Notes: generated by a model from the sequence alone, not told the origin. A stretch of 64,000 nucleotides of DNA from Deltaproteobacteria bacterium (GCA_020444045.1 JAHLLS010000009.1:124001-188000), one strand, 5' to 3'; shown: positions 26,863-36,134, counted from the stretch's first letter. Numbers and translations: made by a program.

Positions 26863-28071
26863 CTAGCACACACTGAATTGATAGAAAATCTCTTTTTGGG
26901 CCAGCGCCTGTGCCAGTGTGCGCTCCGGATGGCCGTTGCGTTCGACCTCCGCAAAACCGGCGCTGATGGCCATACAGGTGCCCTGGCATTCCTGGACATG
27001 CATGATTTCCTGTCCCTTGAGCGCTCGTCCCAATTTGGCGCAGACCATTTTGGCCTGGGACAAGCTGGTAAACGGCAGCAGCAACAGGACCGCATTGGGA
27101 CCGATCAGGGTGCAGGTGTCGGTAATGCGCAGTTGAAGCCGGACACGATCGGCAAAGCGTTGGGCCACACCCGGGTCAGCCGCATCACGGGAGGACAGCA
27201 TTTCCGATAGATTCTCGATGCTGAGAACGACCAGCGCAAACGGCACGTGATGACGCTGCATTCGCGCCATTTCGGCATTGAAATGCGATTTCCAGGACCC
27301 GTCCTGAATCGTGTCGGATGAATCGCCTGCCGGATTTTCAAACCCCTGGATAAATTCATGCACCACCGGGTCGGAATTGCGCTGGAGTTCGTTGGGTGTG
27401 CCGGCATAGATAATGTGTCCTTCGTGCAGCATGGCAATTCGCTGAGAAAAATAAAAGACGTCCGGAATTTCGTGGCTGATCAGGACGGCCGTAAAGCCCA
27501 GTCGCTGCTGGTATTCCGCAATCATGTTGTGAACGCTGTTTTTGCGAACCGGGTCCAATCCGGTGGTGGGTTCGTCAAAGAGAACGGCCTCCGGATCGGT
27601 CACCAGGGCGCGGGCCAGGGCTACCCGCTTCTTCATCCCACCCGACAGCTGGGACGGATAATCATTGTCGATCGCCCCGAGATCCAGATCACGCATGCGG
27701 GCATGCACACGGGCCTTGACTTCGACCGGTTTCAAGCGCCCCCGTTCCTGCAACGGCAAGGCGATGTTCTCGTAAACCGTCATCGAATCGAAAAGCGCTG
27801 AATCCTGAAACATATAGCTGAAACGCCGCCGCATATTTTTGCGTGCCCGCCCCTTCACGTCGGTCAGGCATTGGCCGTCGATCATAATGCGCCCGGCATC
27901 GGGCTCCAGCAGGCCGATGATATGCTTGAGCAATACGCTTTTGCCCCCACCGCTCTTGCCGATGATGGTCGTAATCTCGCCCTGGTAGATCGCCAGGTCG
28001 ATCCCCCGCAGCACCGTATTGCCGTTGAAGGCCTTGGAAACGCCCTCGAATTGGATGAATGGTGTCGTCAT
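26863..28071 (-). CDS. mlaF: MlaF ABC ATPase with extra C-terminal degenerate-GGDEF-like domain
   Basis: ATPase of the Mla phospholipid transporter. Residues 1-245 are a complete MlaF: Walker A GKSGGGKS (38-45), signature LSGGMKKR (142-149), Walker [13 protein letters not shown] (163-174), and H-loop LISHE. It is 402 residues instead of the usual 250-270. The extra 260-402 segment reads like a GGDEF fold (helix [12 protein letters not shown], strand [32 protein letters not shown], and [12 protein letters not shown]), but the GG(D/E)EF active-site loop is replaced by IGPNAV, so no diguanylate cyclase activity is expected. It might bind a ligand or regulate the ATPase. Start is 3 nt after mlaE. 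Confidence 0.9.
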   Translation of the reverse strand: MTTPFIQFEGVSKAFNGNTVLRGIDLAIYQGEITTIIGKSGGGKSVLLKHIIGLLEPDAGRIMIDGQCLTDVKGRARKNMRRRFSYMFQDSALFDSMTVYENIALPLQERGRLKPVEVKARVHARMRDLDLGAIDNDYPSQLSGGMKKRVALARALVTDPEAVLFDEPTTGLDPVRKNSVHNMIAEYQQRLGFTAVLISHEIPDVFYFSQRIAMLHEGHIIYAGTPNELQRNSDPVVHEFIQGFENPAGDSSDTIQDGSWKSHFNAEMARMQRHHVPFALVVLSIENLSEMLSSRDAADPGVAQRFADRVRLQLRITDTCTLIGPNAVLLLLPFTSLSQAKMVCAKLGRALKGQEIMHVQECQGTCMAISAGFAEVERNGHPERTLAQALAQKEIFYQFSVC

Positions 28072-28074
28072 AGG

Positions 28075-28875
28075 CTATAACAGCAGCGATGTCAGGACAT
28101 AATTGGTTATCAGCACTAGTACGCTGGCGATCACCACGGCCGATGTCGTGGAAAGGCTGACCCCTTTGGCGCCAAACTCCGGCCCCTCATGCGTATGAAA
28201 GCCTTTGAAACAGCAGACCGTAATGATGATAACGGCAAATACCACCGATTTGATAAACCCGCCCATGACGTCCGCCATCTGAATGCTCGACTCGACCCGG
28301 GAAAAATAAATCCCCGAACTGATGCCCAGCATGAGAACACCGGTCAGATAACCGCCGATAATACCGACCACATCGGCCATGGCGGTCAGCAACGGCATGC
28401 TGATCAGCGTGGCGGCCAGTTTCGGACTGACCAGGAAACGGATCGGATCGATATCCATGGTCTCCAGGGCATCGATCTGTTCGGAAATCCGCATGATGCC
28501 GAGCTCGGCGGCCATGGCCGAACCCGCCCGGCCGATCAGCATGATGGCCGTCAGCACGGGGCCCAACTCACGGATCAGCGTGAGGGCGACCGCCGCCCCC
28601 AACACCCCTTCGGAACCGAATTTGACCAGGGTATAGTAGCCGTGCAGACCCAGCACCATACCGATGGAAACCGCTGTCAGGCAGATGACGGAAACCGACT
28701 TCATGCCGATGAAATAGACCTGCTGCAGGATCTTGTTCACCTGCAGGGGCCAGCTGAACATCAGCAGGAAACTGCGCAGAAAAAATAAGGCGTACCGCCC
28801 CAGAAGGCGTGAACGGGCAATGGCAAATCGCCCCAGTCGGTTCAGCGTCATCAATGGGTAGGGCACGGTGTTCAT
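28075..28875 (-). CDS. mlaE: MlaE family lipid ABC transporter permease
   Basis: 266-residue integral membrane permease with about six helices. Diagnostic segments are the conserved elbow and core (SIGMVLGLHGYYTLVKFGSE), LIRELGPVLTAIMLIGRAGSAMAAELG, and EQIDALETMDIDPIRFLVSPK. First gene of the mlaE-F-D-C operon; no mlaB STAS gene is present, which is common outside gammaproteobacteria. A 290-nt gap separates it from the divergent ABC-F gene; the gap holds no gene I can support. Confidence 0.94.
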   Translation of the reverse strand: MNTVPYPLMTLNRLGRFAIARSRLLGRYALFFLRSFLLMFSWPLQVNKILQQVYFIGMKSVSVICLTAVSIGMVLGLHGYYTLVKFGSEGVLGAAVALTLIRELGPVLTAIMLIGRAGSAMAAELGIMRISEQIDALETMDIDPIRFLVSPKLAATLISMPLLTAMADVVGIIGGYLTGVLMLGISSGIYFSRVESSIQMADVMGGFIKSVVFAVIIITVCCFKGFHTHEGPEFGAKGVSLSTTSAVVIASVLVLITNYVLTSLLL

Positions 28876-29165
28876 GGTTCCCGTTTCGGCTGGTCTGCGA
28901 TTGGGCCAACGCCTGGCGTTGAGCGGATGAAGCCCCTGAAGCTATCGTCGGTATCGCCACCCGCTTGGTTACACATCATCTGGTCGACAGGAATATGGCC
29001 GTGCAGGAGAGATGCCATCTGGTCGGACAAAAATGCTGCAGGATATTAGGCTTGTAATTGAAAGTCAAATATAATATCCGCAAGCGGGGCGGCCGGAAGC
29101 GCCGCGGTGTTTCTCGAAAACCTTCGCTTCAGAAATGACAGCGTTATCAAAATGGCAAACCCGTT

Positions 29166-31037
29166 ATGATCAGCATTGACAATATCCATAAAAGCTATGG
29201 CGGCCACGTTCTCTTCGACGGTGTCAGCTTCACCCTCAACCCGCGGGAGAAGGTCGGCCTGGTGGGCCGCAACGGCAACGGCAAGACCACCCTGCTGCGG
29301 ATTCTGGTGGGGGAAGAAGATGTCGACAGCGGCACTATCACTATCCCGCGGCACTACCGCATCGGCCATGTGCGCCAACACCTGCGTTTCAGTGAACCCA
29401 CCGTGCTGGCGGAAGGCATTGCCAGCCTGCCGGAAAACGAGGCCGACCAGCACTGGAAAGCCGAACGCATACTGGCCGGCCTGGGCTTCGGCCTCCGCGA
29501 TCTGCAGCAGCCGCCCGAAATATTCTCCGGGGGCTACCAGGTCCGGCTCAATCTGGCCAAGGTGCTCATATCGGAGCCCGACCTGCTCCTGCTGGACGAA
29601 CCGACCAACTACCTGGACATCGCCGCCATTCGCTGGGTGGTCAAGTTTCTGCAGGCCTGGCCGCGAGAGCTCCTGCTGATCACCCATGACCGCTCCTTCA
29701 TGGATCAGGCCGTCACCCACGTCGTGGGCCTCCATCGTTGCAAAGCCCGCAAAATCGCCGGGGACACAGGGAAATATTATGATCAAATCGCCCAGGACGA
29801 AGAAATCTATGAAAAAACGCGCCTGAATGACGAACGCCGCCGCAAGGAAGTCGAGCTGTTCATTTCCCGCTTCCGGGCCAAGGCCCGCCTGGCCAACCTT
29901 GTCCAGTCCCGGATCAAAACGCTGGACAAGATGGAGAAAAAGGAAAAACTGGACACCCTCCGGGACCTCGAATTCAGTTTCCGCGAGGCCCCCTTCAAAG
30001 GCCGGCACCTGATGACGGTCGACGACCTGGCCTTCGGTTACGATGAGAACGCACCACTCTTTGAGGGCCTCTGTTTTACGGTCAACCATCACGACCGCAT
30101 CGCCGTCATCGGCCGCAACGGCCAGGGCAAGACCACCCTGCTCAAAGCCCTTTCCGGCGAACTCCAGACCACCCGGGGTCATATCCACTGCAACCCCAAT
30201 GTCCAAATGGGATTCTTCGACCAGACCCATATCAACCGTCTGGTGGGGGATCGCACCGTGGAAGAGGAAATTCTGTGGGCCGGTGAAGACCTCGATCGGC
30301 AAACCGCGCGCAACATCTGCGGCGCCATGATGTTTTCCGGCAACGATGCCCTCAAGCCGGTCAAGATCCTGTCCGGCGGCGAAAAAAGCCGCGTCCTGCT
30401 GGGGCAGCTCCTGGCCCGCAAACTCAACCTGCTCCTGCTGGATGAACCGTCCAACCATCTCGACATGGAATCCTGCGACGCCTTGCTGGCCGCCATCGAC
30501 GCTTTCGACGGGGCGGTCATCATGGTGACCCATAACGAAATGTTTCTGCACGCCATCGCCCGGCGCCTGATCGTCTTTCAAAACCGCCAGGCAACGCTCT
30601 TCGAAGGCAGCTACCAACGCTTTCTCGACCGTCTGGGATGGCATGACGAATCCGACATCACCCGCCCCGAACGAGCACCCGCCGAAACACCTTCGGCACC
30701 GCGTCTTTCCAAAAAAGAAGCCCGCCGGGAGCGGTCGGAAATCATCACCCTGCGAAATCAGGCCATCAAACCGCTGGAGAAAAAAATCGCGCGCGCGGAA
30801 AAGCGCATCGAGGCGGGCGACGCCACCCTGCAGGACCTGCATGCCGCCATGCAGGAGGCCACCGCCGCCGGGGACGGTACAAGGATTGCCGAGTTGGGTA
30901 AATCGATCCATGCCTGTGAGCAGGAAATCGAGAAACAGTTCGGTTTCCTGGAAGAATTGACGGATCAACTGGCACTGCAGGCCCGCCCCTTCGACAAACA
31001 ACTTAAACAGCTGGATGAAAAGCAGCGTTCCGGTTGA
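29166..31037 (+). CDS. ABC-F family ATPase
   Basis: 623-residue soluble protein with two ABC domains and no membrane segment, in the Uup/YheS/EttA group that acts on ribosomes. First Walker A GRNGNGKT at 34-41, signature FSGGYQVRL, Walker B LLLLDEPTNYLD; second Walker A GRNGQGKT near 316, signature LSGGEKSRV, and LLLLDEPSNHLD. Between them is the charged, helical inter-domain linker (ARLANLVQSRIKTLDKMEKKEKLDTL). The C-terminal 110 residues are coiled-coil, as in Uup/YheS-type members. The downstream dfsP start follows after 9 nt, so the two are probably co-translated. Exact subfamily not decided. Confidence 0.9.
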   Translation: MISIDNIHKSYGGHVLFDGVSFTLNPREKVGLVGRNGNGKTTLLRILVGEEDVDSGTITIPRHYRIGHVRQHLRFSEPTVLAEGIASLPENEADQHWKAERILAGLGFGLRDLQQPPEIFSGGYQVRLNLAKVLISEPDLLLLDEPTNYLDIAAIRWVVKFLQAWPRELLLITHDRSFMDQAVTHVVGLHRCKARKIAGDTGKYYDQIAQDEEIYEKTRLNDERRRKEVELFISRFRAKARLANLVQSRIKTLDKMEKKEKLDTLRDLEFSFREAPFKGRHLMTVDDLAFGYDENAPLFEGLCFTVNHHDRIAVIGRNGQGKTTLLKALSGELQTTRGHIHCNPNVQMGFFDQTHINRLVGDRTVEEEILWAGEDLDRQTARNICGAMMFSGNDALKPVKILSGGEKSRVLLGQLLARKLNLLLLDEPSNHLDMESCDALLAAIDAFDGAVIMVTHNEMFLHAIARRLIVFQNRQATLFEGSYQRFLDRLGWHDESDITRPERAPAETPSAPRLSKKEARRERSEIITLRNQAIKPLEKKIARAEKRIEAGDATLQDLHAAMQEATAAGDGTRIAELGKSIHACEQEIEKQFGFLEELTDQLALQARPFDKQLKQLDEKQRSG

Positions 31038-31046
31038 GGACACCCC

Positions 31047-31676
31047 ATGCCTGAAACCTGTTCCGGACAACGCATCGCCGTTTTTCAACAAAGAAACAGC
31101 GCCGAAGCCAAAATCGCCGGTATCCGCCGCTACGGAGGCGGGCGATTCCATCTGGAATCTTTCGCCATCGACCAGCCGTTGCCGGATGTGCTGGATGATA
31201 CCAGCGCCATTCTGCCGGCCGTTATCCATGCCGATCTGGTTCTGGACTATCTCCGGCACCCGGATCTTTCCGAAGATCTGGCCCTGCTCTGTGAGCGTCA
31301 ATCCATCCCCGTGATCGCCCCGGGCCGCACCATCCGCTATGCCGTAACACCCCCGACCTGATGCGGGCTGGCCCGCCAGGATGGCTTGGGCGAATATGGC
31401 CGGCGGTTCGGCACACCTCAATTCAGCGTCAATGTCCTTGCGGGGAAATTGGTTGCCATCAACGTGCTGCGAGGCGCTCCCTGCGGCGCCACCTGGGCCG
31501 CGGCCACCAGAATGATCGGCCGCCCGGCGAACGATGCGGCAACGCGCATGGGACTCGAGGTGCAGTTTTTCTGTTCGGCCGACCCGGCCGGATGGGACCC
31601 GCTGTTTGGTCACAGCCCGGTGCATTTTGCGGGTAAGGTCCACCGGGCCGCAATCGAAGCCGCGCTAAACCGATAG
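31047..31676 (+). CDS. dfsP: DUF166 family selenoprotein DfsP (UGA read as Sec105)
   Basis: One continuous frame of 209 residues if the UGA at 31359-31361 is read as selenocysteine. Residues 1-104 (start after GAGGAC, 9 nt past the ABC-F stop) form the N-terminal half; after the UGA the same frame continues without shift as CGLARQDGLGEYGRRFG, NVLRGAPCGATWAAA, GLEVQFFCSADPAGWDP and SPVHFAGKVHRAA, the conserved DUF166 C-terminus. The UGA sits next to a Cys, giving U-C where I recall the family having Cys-Cys. A hairpin suited to a bacterial SECIS begins 10 nt downstream. Function is unknown; the U-C pair suggests redox or metal chemistry. Automated annotation would probably split it into two short genes. 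Confidence 0.8.
31359..31391 (+). promoter_or_regulatory. Sec UGA codon and candidate bacterial SECIS hairpin
   Basis: After the UGA (31359-31361), GCCC-GCC (31371-31377) pairs with GGC (31383-31385) and GGGC (31388-31391), leaving a two-T bulge and a five-base loop AGGAT with the exposed GG expected of bSECIS loops. The loop G lies about 18 nt after the UGA, in the usual range for SelB binding. Pairing judged by eye. Confidence 0.55.
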
Positions 31677-31707
31677 GGCCTGGAAGGATTATACGGCCCT
31701 GAGCGCC

Positions 31708-32247
31708 CTATCCTTTGGGAGTCCGCGCCAGAATCTTCCAGATGCCGAACGCGATCACGGCACTGATCCCGCCCTGCAAGAGATTCGGCACCACTTCCGC
31801 CAGAGCAGCCGCCGCATCGGTAACGCCAAAGAACGGCATGCGCAGCGCCAGCAGAGGATACAGATAGGCTTCGAACAGGTAATAGCCCCCCACCAGAACC
31901 AGCACACCGGTTGCCAAAGCGATCACCGCACGCCATGGCCGCCTCTGAGACCCGACGATGAGACCGATCAGGATGCCCTCAACGCCTTTGACAACCGCCG
32001 TCGCCAGGATAAACTGAGGAAACCCCAGCGCATCCGCCATGGCCGGGCCGATGGCGCCCACCAGCCCGCCGACCAGCGGACCATACAAAAGGGCGGCGGC
32101 CATGACAAAAGTATCCCCCAGGTTGAAATACCCGCCCGAAGCGGGAATCGGAATCCGGATGACGGTGGTCCCCAAAAAGGCAAGGGTTGCAAACGCTGCG
32201 GTCACACCAACGAGAACCAACTGTTTCATCTGCGTGTTTGATGTCAC
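31708..32247 (-). CDS. ECF transporter S component
   Basis: 179-residue membrane protein with about six helices, the substrate-binding subunit of an energy-coupling-factor vitamin or cofactor transporter. The segment GGYFNLGDTFVMAAALLYGP followed by LVGGLVGAIGPAMADALGFP is typical of ECF S components. GTG start at 32247 with AGGAG upstream, overlapping the T-gene stop by 4 nt (GTGA). Encoded together with T and ATPase genes, so it is a group I (dedicated) ECF transporter. Substrate not identifiable: I see no riboswitch and no biosynthetic neighbour. Confidence 0.82.
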   Translation of the reverse strand: MTSNTQMKQLVLVGVTAAFATLAFLGTTVIRIPIPASGGYFNLGDTFVMAAALLYGPLVGGLVGAIGPAMADALGFPQFILATAVVKGVEGILIGLIVGSQRRPWRAVIALATGVLVLVGGYYLFEAYLYPLLALRMPFFGVTDAAAALAEVVPNLLQGGISAVIAFGIWKILARTPKG

Positions 32248-32960
32248 GTTCTACTCCTGTGCTTGGGAGATGATCGACGGGGCAAAGCGTCTATTTCCCG
32301 GGCCCAAAGGGGAATAAAGCGCAGGGAGGCGCATATGCCGCTGACGCCGACCTGAACCATAGCAGCCGTCAGGCGGCGCCCCAATGATCCCAGGCTGCGC
32401 GCGCCGGCAGACCGCGAAGCACTTTCCGAAACGGCCCGCAGCAAGGCTTCCTCGCGCATCACTTCCAGGATGTTCGGAATCACAACATAGACGATGTGAT
32501 TAAATACCCGGACAAACATGAGCAGGTATTTTTCCCCGGACGATATGCCGCGCGTCCCGCGCAGCAGCCGCTGTTCCAGCCGATCAAAGGGAATGGCGGC
32601 CACGATGGCCAGGGCCAGCGGAATCACGCTGAGCATATTCAGGGCCAGGCCGACGTAGTGCGCGCCATGAAGGCTGCCGGCCACGCCCGGCGAATTTCCC
32701 ACGACCATCGCCAGCAGCCATGACACCAGACCGCCGGCATATACGACCGAAGAGAGAACAAGCGCTGTCACCGCAACCACATTCGCCAGAAAAGCCCGGC
32801 CGCAAACACACGCAACACCACCCAGCACCAGCAGCACATGCAGCACCGGCCCCCATGCCACGCCGGGTAAAATCTCGATCCCGGCCGGGAAAGGCGACAA
32901 TCCGGCAAATACCGGCACGGCCAAGACCGTCAGGCAAAGCAGCCGTAAGAGCGGGTTCAC
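32244..32960 (-). CDS. ECF transporter transmembrane (T) component
   Basis: 238-residue membrane protein, EcfT/CbiQ-like. Several hydrophobic helices are followed by a helical region with two Ala/Arg/Ser motifs near LLRAVSESASRSAGARSLGSL, resembling the Ala-Arg coupling helices of T components that contact the ATPases. The start is GTG at 32960, overlapping the ATPase stop in GTGA with GGGAGG upstream; the frame remains open further upstream but runs inside the ATPase gene. Translational coupling with both neighbours indicates a stoichiometric complex. The family match is weaker than for the S gene. Confidence 0.75.
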   Translation of the reverse strand: MNPLLRLLCLTVLAVPVFAGLSPFPAGIEILPGVAWGPVLHVLLVLGGVACVCGRAFLANVVAVTALVLSSVVYAGGLVSWLLAMVVGNSPGVAGSLHGAHYVGLALNMLSVIPLALAIVAAIPFDRLEQRLLRGTRGISSGEKYLLMFVRVFNHIVYVVIPNILEVMREEALLRAVSESASRSAGARSLGSLGRRLTAAMVQVGVSGICASLRFIPLWAREIDALPRRSSPKHRSRT

Positions 32961-34336
32961 GAAGGGCCTCCCGGTTCGGCATCGATGTGGATCCTGAAAA
33001 GGCATCCGTCGGCCCCCGACGATACGTTTTCCTTGCAAACCCGGCGCACACTGCGGGCTATGTTGCGCCACCAGGGCTTGTGCGAAATCAGTATCACGGG
33101 CACGCCACGATCGTGGGCGGCACTGACCACGGCCGCCACGAATGCCACGGCATCCGGACGACTCAGGCCCCAGTCCGGCTCGTCCAGGATCAACACCGCA
33201 TCATGATCCACCAGCCGCACCGCCGTCAAAAGGATTTTCATCTCCAGCAGGCTGAGGGGGGCCGCATCGCAACGGCGCTTGCTAAAGGCGGGCAGGGCAC
33301 GGCCGGCCAGCGGAGCGCGGTGGCGTATGACGTCCCGAATGGCGTCGTAGGCTGCCGCCACACCGTCGTCTTTCCCCCGAGGGGCCAGCTGCGGCATGGA
33401 CCGCATCAGACTCTGGTTGAACACGTCCTGGAACAGCAGGCGCACCCGTCGTGACCCCCGGGGCCCCTCGACCCGGGCTTCGCCCGTATACGCCAGCGCG
33501 CCGGCCAGTGTTTTGGCGACAAGGCTTTTGCCCTGGCCGTTGTCCCCGCACAAAAGACAGGGTGATGCCAGGGTTTCATCCCGGGGGACCACGCCAACCC
33601 AGACGCGTCGGTCGTGCAGGCGGTCGATCAGAGAGCCGAGATCCAGTTGCAGGGCGTTTAGACGCCAGGTAAATTCCAGGGGCACAGCCGCGGGTTCGTC
33701 TCCGTCTTCACCCGCCAGGGTAGACGCCTCCCCATCTAGGGCAAAAAGTTCCAGCGCCGTGCCACGGGATCGATAATGATCCACCAACTCTCGAAACAAA
33801 TGCCAGTGATCAAGGGACAGCCAGCTGAAAGGGCTGGCCACCGTCAGGCGAGCGGCACACGCCGCCATGAGGTGGGCCTTGGCCAGGGCCAACCGTACGG
33901 TCTCACCACCGGAGAGGGTGCGGATCGATTGGTGCAGGTGTCCGGACAGGCCGAAGCGTTCCGCCACCCGGCCAGGGTCGTCAGGGGATGCCCCATTCGA
34001 CCGGGAAGCCGATAGCCATGCGCCCTGCAACACCTGGAATGGCGTTCCGAACGCCAGACAGTCCCGGGGATTGCTGGTGATATAGGCTTCGCCGTTCTCC
34101 GGCGCAAATACGGCCGAGCGGCTGTAGAGTCGCTGGAAATCGTCCCAGAACACCCGCGTTCCGGCATGGTAGCGCGGCACCAACCCGGCGACACGCTCGC
34201 GGAAGGCGTTTTCAAGGGCTTCGTAGGTCGCGAAATAACGCGTCGGTATGTCATGCTTCCATTCCGGCAATCGCTGTCTTGCCCCGGTTGCATTGGGCGT
34301 CGTCCCAAGGTCGCGGGTCCTCCATGGCAGGTCCAC
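32957..34336 (-). CDS. Divergent tandem ABC ATPase of the ECF transporter
   Basis: 459-residue fused pair of ABC domains. The N-half has a good signature motif (LSGGETVRL, 141-149) but no recognisable Walker A, and the Walker B position is replaced (RLTVASPFSWLS). The C-half has Walker A GDNGQGKS (264-271), Walker B VLILDEPD (381-388) and H-loop ISHK, but its signature is degraded to LSLLEM (361-366). In a head-to-tail pair this leaves one composite ATP site (C-half Walker motifs with N-half signature). GTG start at 34336 is the most upstream plausible start but lacks a clear ribosome site. First gene of the ECF operon. No fused ECF ATPase of this asymmetric form is known to me. Confidence 0.75.
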   Translation of the reverse strand: MDLPWRTRDLGTTPNATGARQRLPEWKHDIPTRYFATYEALENAFRERVAGLVPRYHAGTRVFWDDFQRLYSRSAVFAPENGEAYITSNPRDCLAFGTPFQVLQGAWLSASRSNGASPDDPGRVAERFGLSGHLHQSIRTLSGGETVRLALAKAHLMAACAARLTVASPFSWLSLDHWHLFRELVDHYRSRGTALELFALDGEASTLAGEDGDEPAAVPLEFTWRLNALQLDLGSLIDRLHDRRVWVGVVPRDETLASPCLLCGDNGQGKSLVAKTLAGALAYTGEARVEGPRGSRRVRLLFQDVFNQSLMRSMPQLAPRGKDDGVAAAYDAIRDVIRHRAPLAGRALPAFSKRRCDAAPLSLLEMKILLTAVRLVDHDAVLILDEPDWGLSRPDAVAFVAAVVSAAHDRGVPVILISHKPWWRNIARSVRRVCKENVSSGADGCLFRIHIDAEPGGPS

Positions 34337-34448
34337 TTAACAAGGCGTCGGCAAAAGGACAACTGTTTTATCGGCAGAATGAGGGGTAGGGGCTCCCGTA
34401 AGATCGGCAACTGGCCGACCGGATCTTCACCGCTCAAACGGAACCGGA

Positions 34449-36134
34449 TCATCCGGGGTCGGCCAGAATTTTTTCCAGCAGCACTTTGGTAATCAGGTAG
34501 GTAGGCGCCAGCCCGTCCTGGCCCATGGGACCGGAGGCCAGGGTCTGACCGCTTTTCAGCGGGTTATCCGAAGCATAATAGGCATAGCGGGTCTTGGTTT
34601 CGGGCGGAATGTTGCCCTTGATAATGGCCGCGTTGATAGCGCGCTGGTAATGCCCGCCCTCCATCTCCAGGCCCACGGCCTTCCACCCACGCTGGATGCG
34701 GTAGAGCACATCCCGGTTCTGCAGCGACGTGCCCACCACCGTCAACATGGGGCCCGTGTGAATCGGAATTTCCGATCCGAAATCTTCCGGCACCAAATCG
34801 TTGGGCACCGTGTAATTGTCGGTGGTGCCCTCGATTACGTGGGCCGTGGCCAGCATGATCTCGCCCTTTTTGCCGGTAAGAATACCGGCTTTGCCCATCA
34901 CGGCGATGGACCGGATGTTGAGAAGCCGTTTTCGGTCGTCTTCCCAGTGAGGGTAAAGCAAGTTTTCCATCAGTTCAAAGGCCTGGACACCAAAAGCGTA
35001 ATCCATCACCAGAATCACGGGTTTGACGGCCGCCTCACGGAGAGGGGCCATGCACAGATCCGAGTGGGCCATGTCTGGCCCCAGAAGCGCCGTGTCGATA
35101 ATCTGACAATCCACATGGGTCCCGGAACGATCCGGCAGCGGGACCAACCCGGCCGTGGCCCCAATGGCGCACACATCCGTCTTCTGCTCGATCAGGCGAC
35201 AGACCATGGACACCACATCGCCCATCCCAGCCTTGTCACCTTCAGCGGCGAGAGCGGCCGGTCCATAGAGAAGATTGACCACGCTGTGCAGGTTGGCGCT
35301 GATAATGTGCAGGGGGCGCTCAGCCAATCCCAACTCGACAAGCTTCGCCTTGATATCGCTGGCCCAGGGCTTGCCGTATTTGTGATGGCCGATGCTGTTC
35401 ATCAGCGACGGGGTCAGGTAAACGATCAGGGCATCCTCCGGCGATTGTTTCTCTTCGTCGACGCGGCGGCCCAGGTGGTAGATCAGGGCGAACAGCCCGG
35501 CGTTGCTGTTGCATTCCTTCCGCCCGGTCTCGAGACTTTCAAAGGTTTCCCGGGTTTCCTGAAAGGTACGGCCCAGCAGGATGCTCAGGTTCCAGAGGGC
35601 CTGGTCCAACTCCCCGCCGGATGGCGGCGGCGCCTGAACGATCTTCTCCAGTTCCTTCCATTCCACCGTAAGGTGCCCGGATTCATCCCGCATGCGCTCC
35701 TGGATCTTCCTGGCTTCGATGGTCAGGAAGGTCAGGTGGGTCATGATATCGTAGATCTCGCTCAATCCGCGCGTGATGACAAAACACATCTCGGTGGCAC
35801 TGACCATGAAAGAAATCCGGCGACGTTTGGGAGGTTCGATCTTTTCAAAGTTGGTCCCTTCGAACCCGCCCTCTTCCGTCAGAATGATGCGGGTGGAACG
35901 TTCGATACCCCGCGGCAGGCGGTCAATGACATATTCTAACCCCTTGAGCTCGACTACCCGGGGGTCGTTCATGGAACCATATATCTCGGGGCTCAGCGTC
36001 CGCAGGCTGTCGGCCAGAGCCTGACCGATGAGATCCTTGGGGCGATAGTACCCGCGCAGGCCGATGGCATCGACCCCCGTTTTGAAACTGCGAATCGCCA
36101 CCCGGGCTTTTTGTGATCGGGTCAGTTCCGACAT
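34449..36134 (-). CDS. DUF6909-like protein with nucleoside-phosphorylase-like C-terminus
   Basis: 561-residue cytoplasmic protein. I recall similar proteins under DUF6909, but no function is established. The N-terminal 250 residues are helical; the C-terminal part has alternating beta/alpha segments ending in GPMLTVVGTSLQNRD, AVGLEMEGGHYQRAI and YYASDNPL, which resemble the ribose and base pocket of purine/MTA nucleoside phosphorylases (which use a VxMEG motif). That suggests nucleotide or nucleoside chemistry, but the comparison is by motif only. Start has GAGGTGG upstream. Lone gene on the minus strand, 113 nt upstream of the ECF operon. Confidence 0.6.
   Translation of the reverse strand: MSELTRSQKARVAIRSFKTGVDAIGLRGYYRPKDLIGQALADSLRTLSPEIYGSMNDPRVVELKGLEYVIDRLPRGIERSTRIILTEEGGFEGTNFEKIEPPKRRRISFMVSATEMCFVITRGLSEIYDIMTHLTFLTIEARKIQERMRDESGHLTVEWKELEKIVQAPPPSGGELDQALWNLSILLGRTFQETRETFESLETGRKECNSNAGLFALIYHLGRRVDEEKQSPEDALIVYLTPSLMNSIGHHKYGKPWASDIKAKLVELGLAERPLHIISANLHSVVNLLYGPAALAAEGDKAGMGDVVSMVCRLIEQKTDVCAIGATAGLVPLPDRSGTHVDCQIIDTALLGPDMAHSDLCMAPLREAAVKPVILVMDYAFGVQAFELMENLLYPHWEDDRKRLLNIRSIAVMGKAGILTGKKGEIMLATAHVIEGTTDNYTVPNDLVPEDFGSEIPIHTGPMLTVVGTSLQNRDVLYRIQRGWKAVGLEMEGGHYQRAINAAIIKGNIPPETKTRYAYYASDNPLKSGQTLASGPMGQDGLAPTYLITKVLLEKILADPG

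Noticed and set aside
29046..31643. Very long open frame on the minus strand (865 codons)
   Set aside because: It runs antisense through the ABC-F and dfsP genes, has Gly/Gln/Asp-rich composition typical of GC-rich shadow frames and no domain.
31047..31676. DfsP as a pseudogene broken by frameshift or nonsense mutation
   Set aside because: Both halves share one frame, conserved motifs are intact after the UGA, and a SECIS-like hairpin follows; selenocysteine explains it better.
34650..35939. Open frame of about 430 codons on the plus strand
   Set aside because: Antisense shadow of the DUF6909-like gene.
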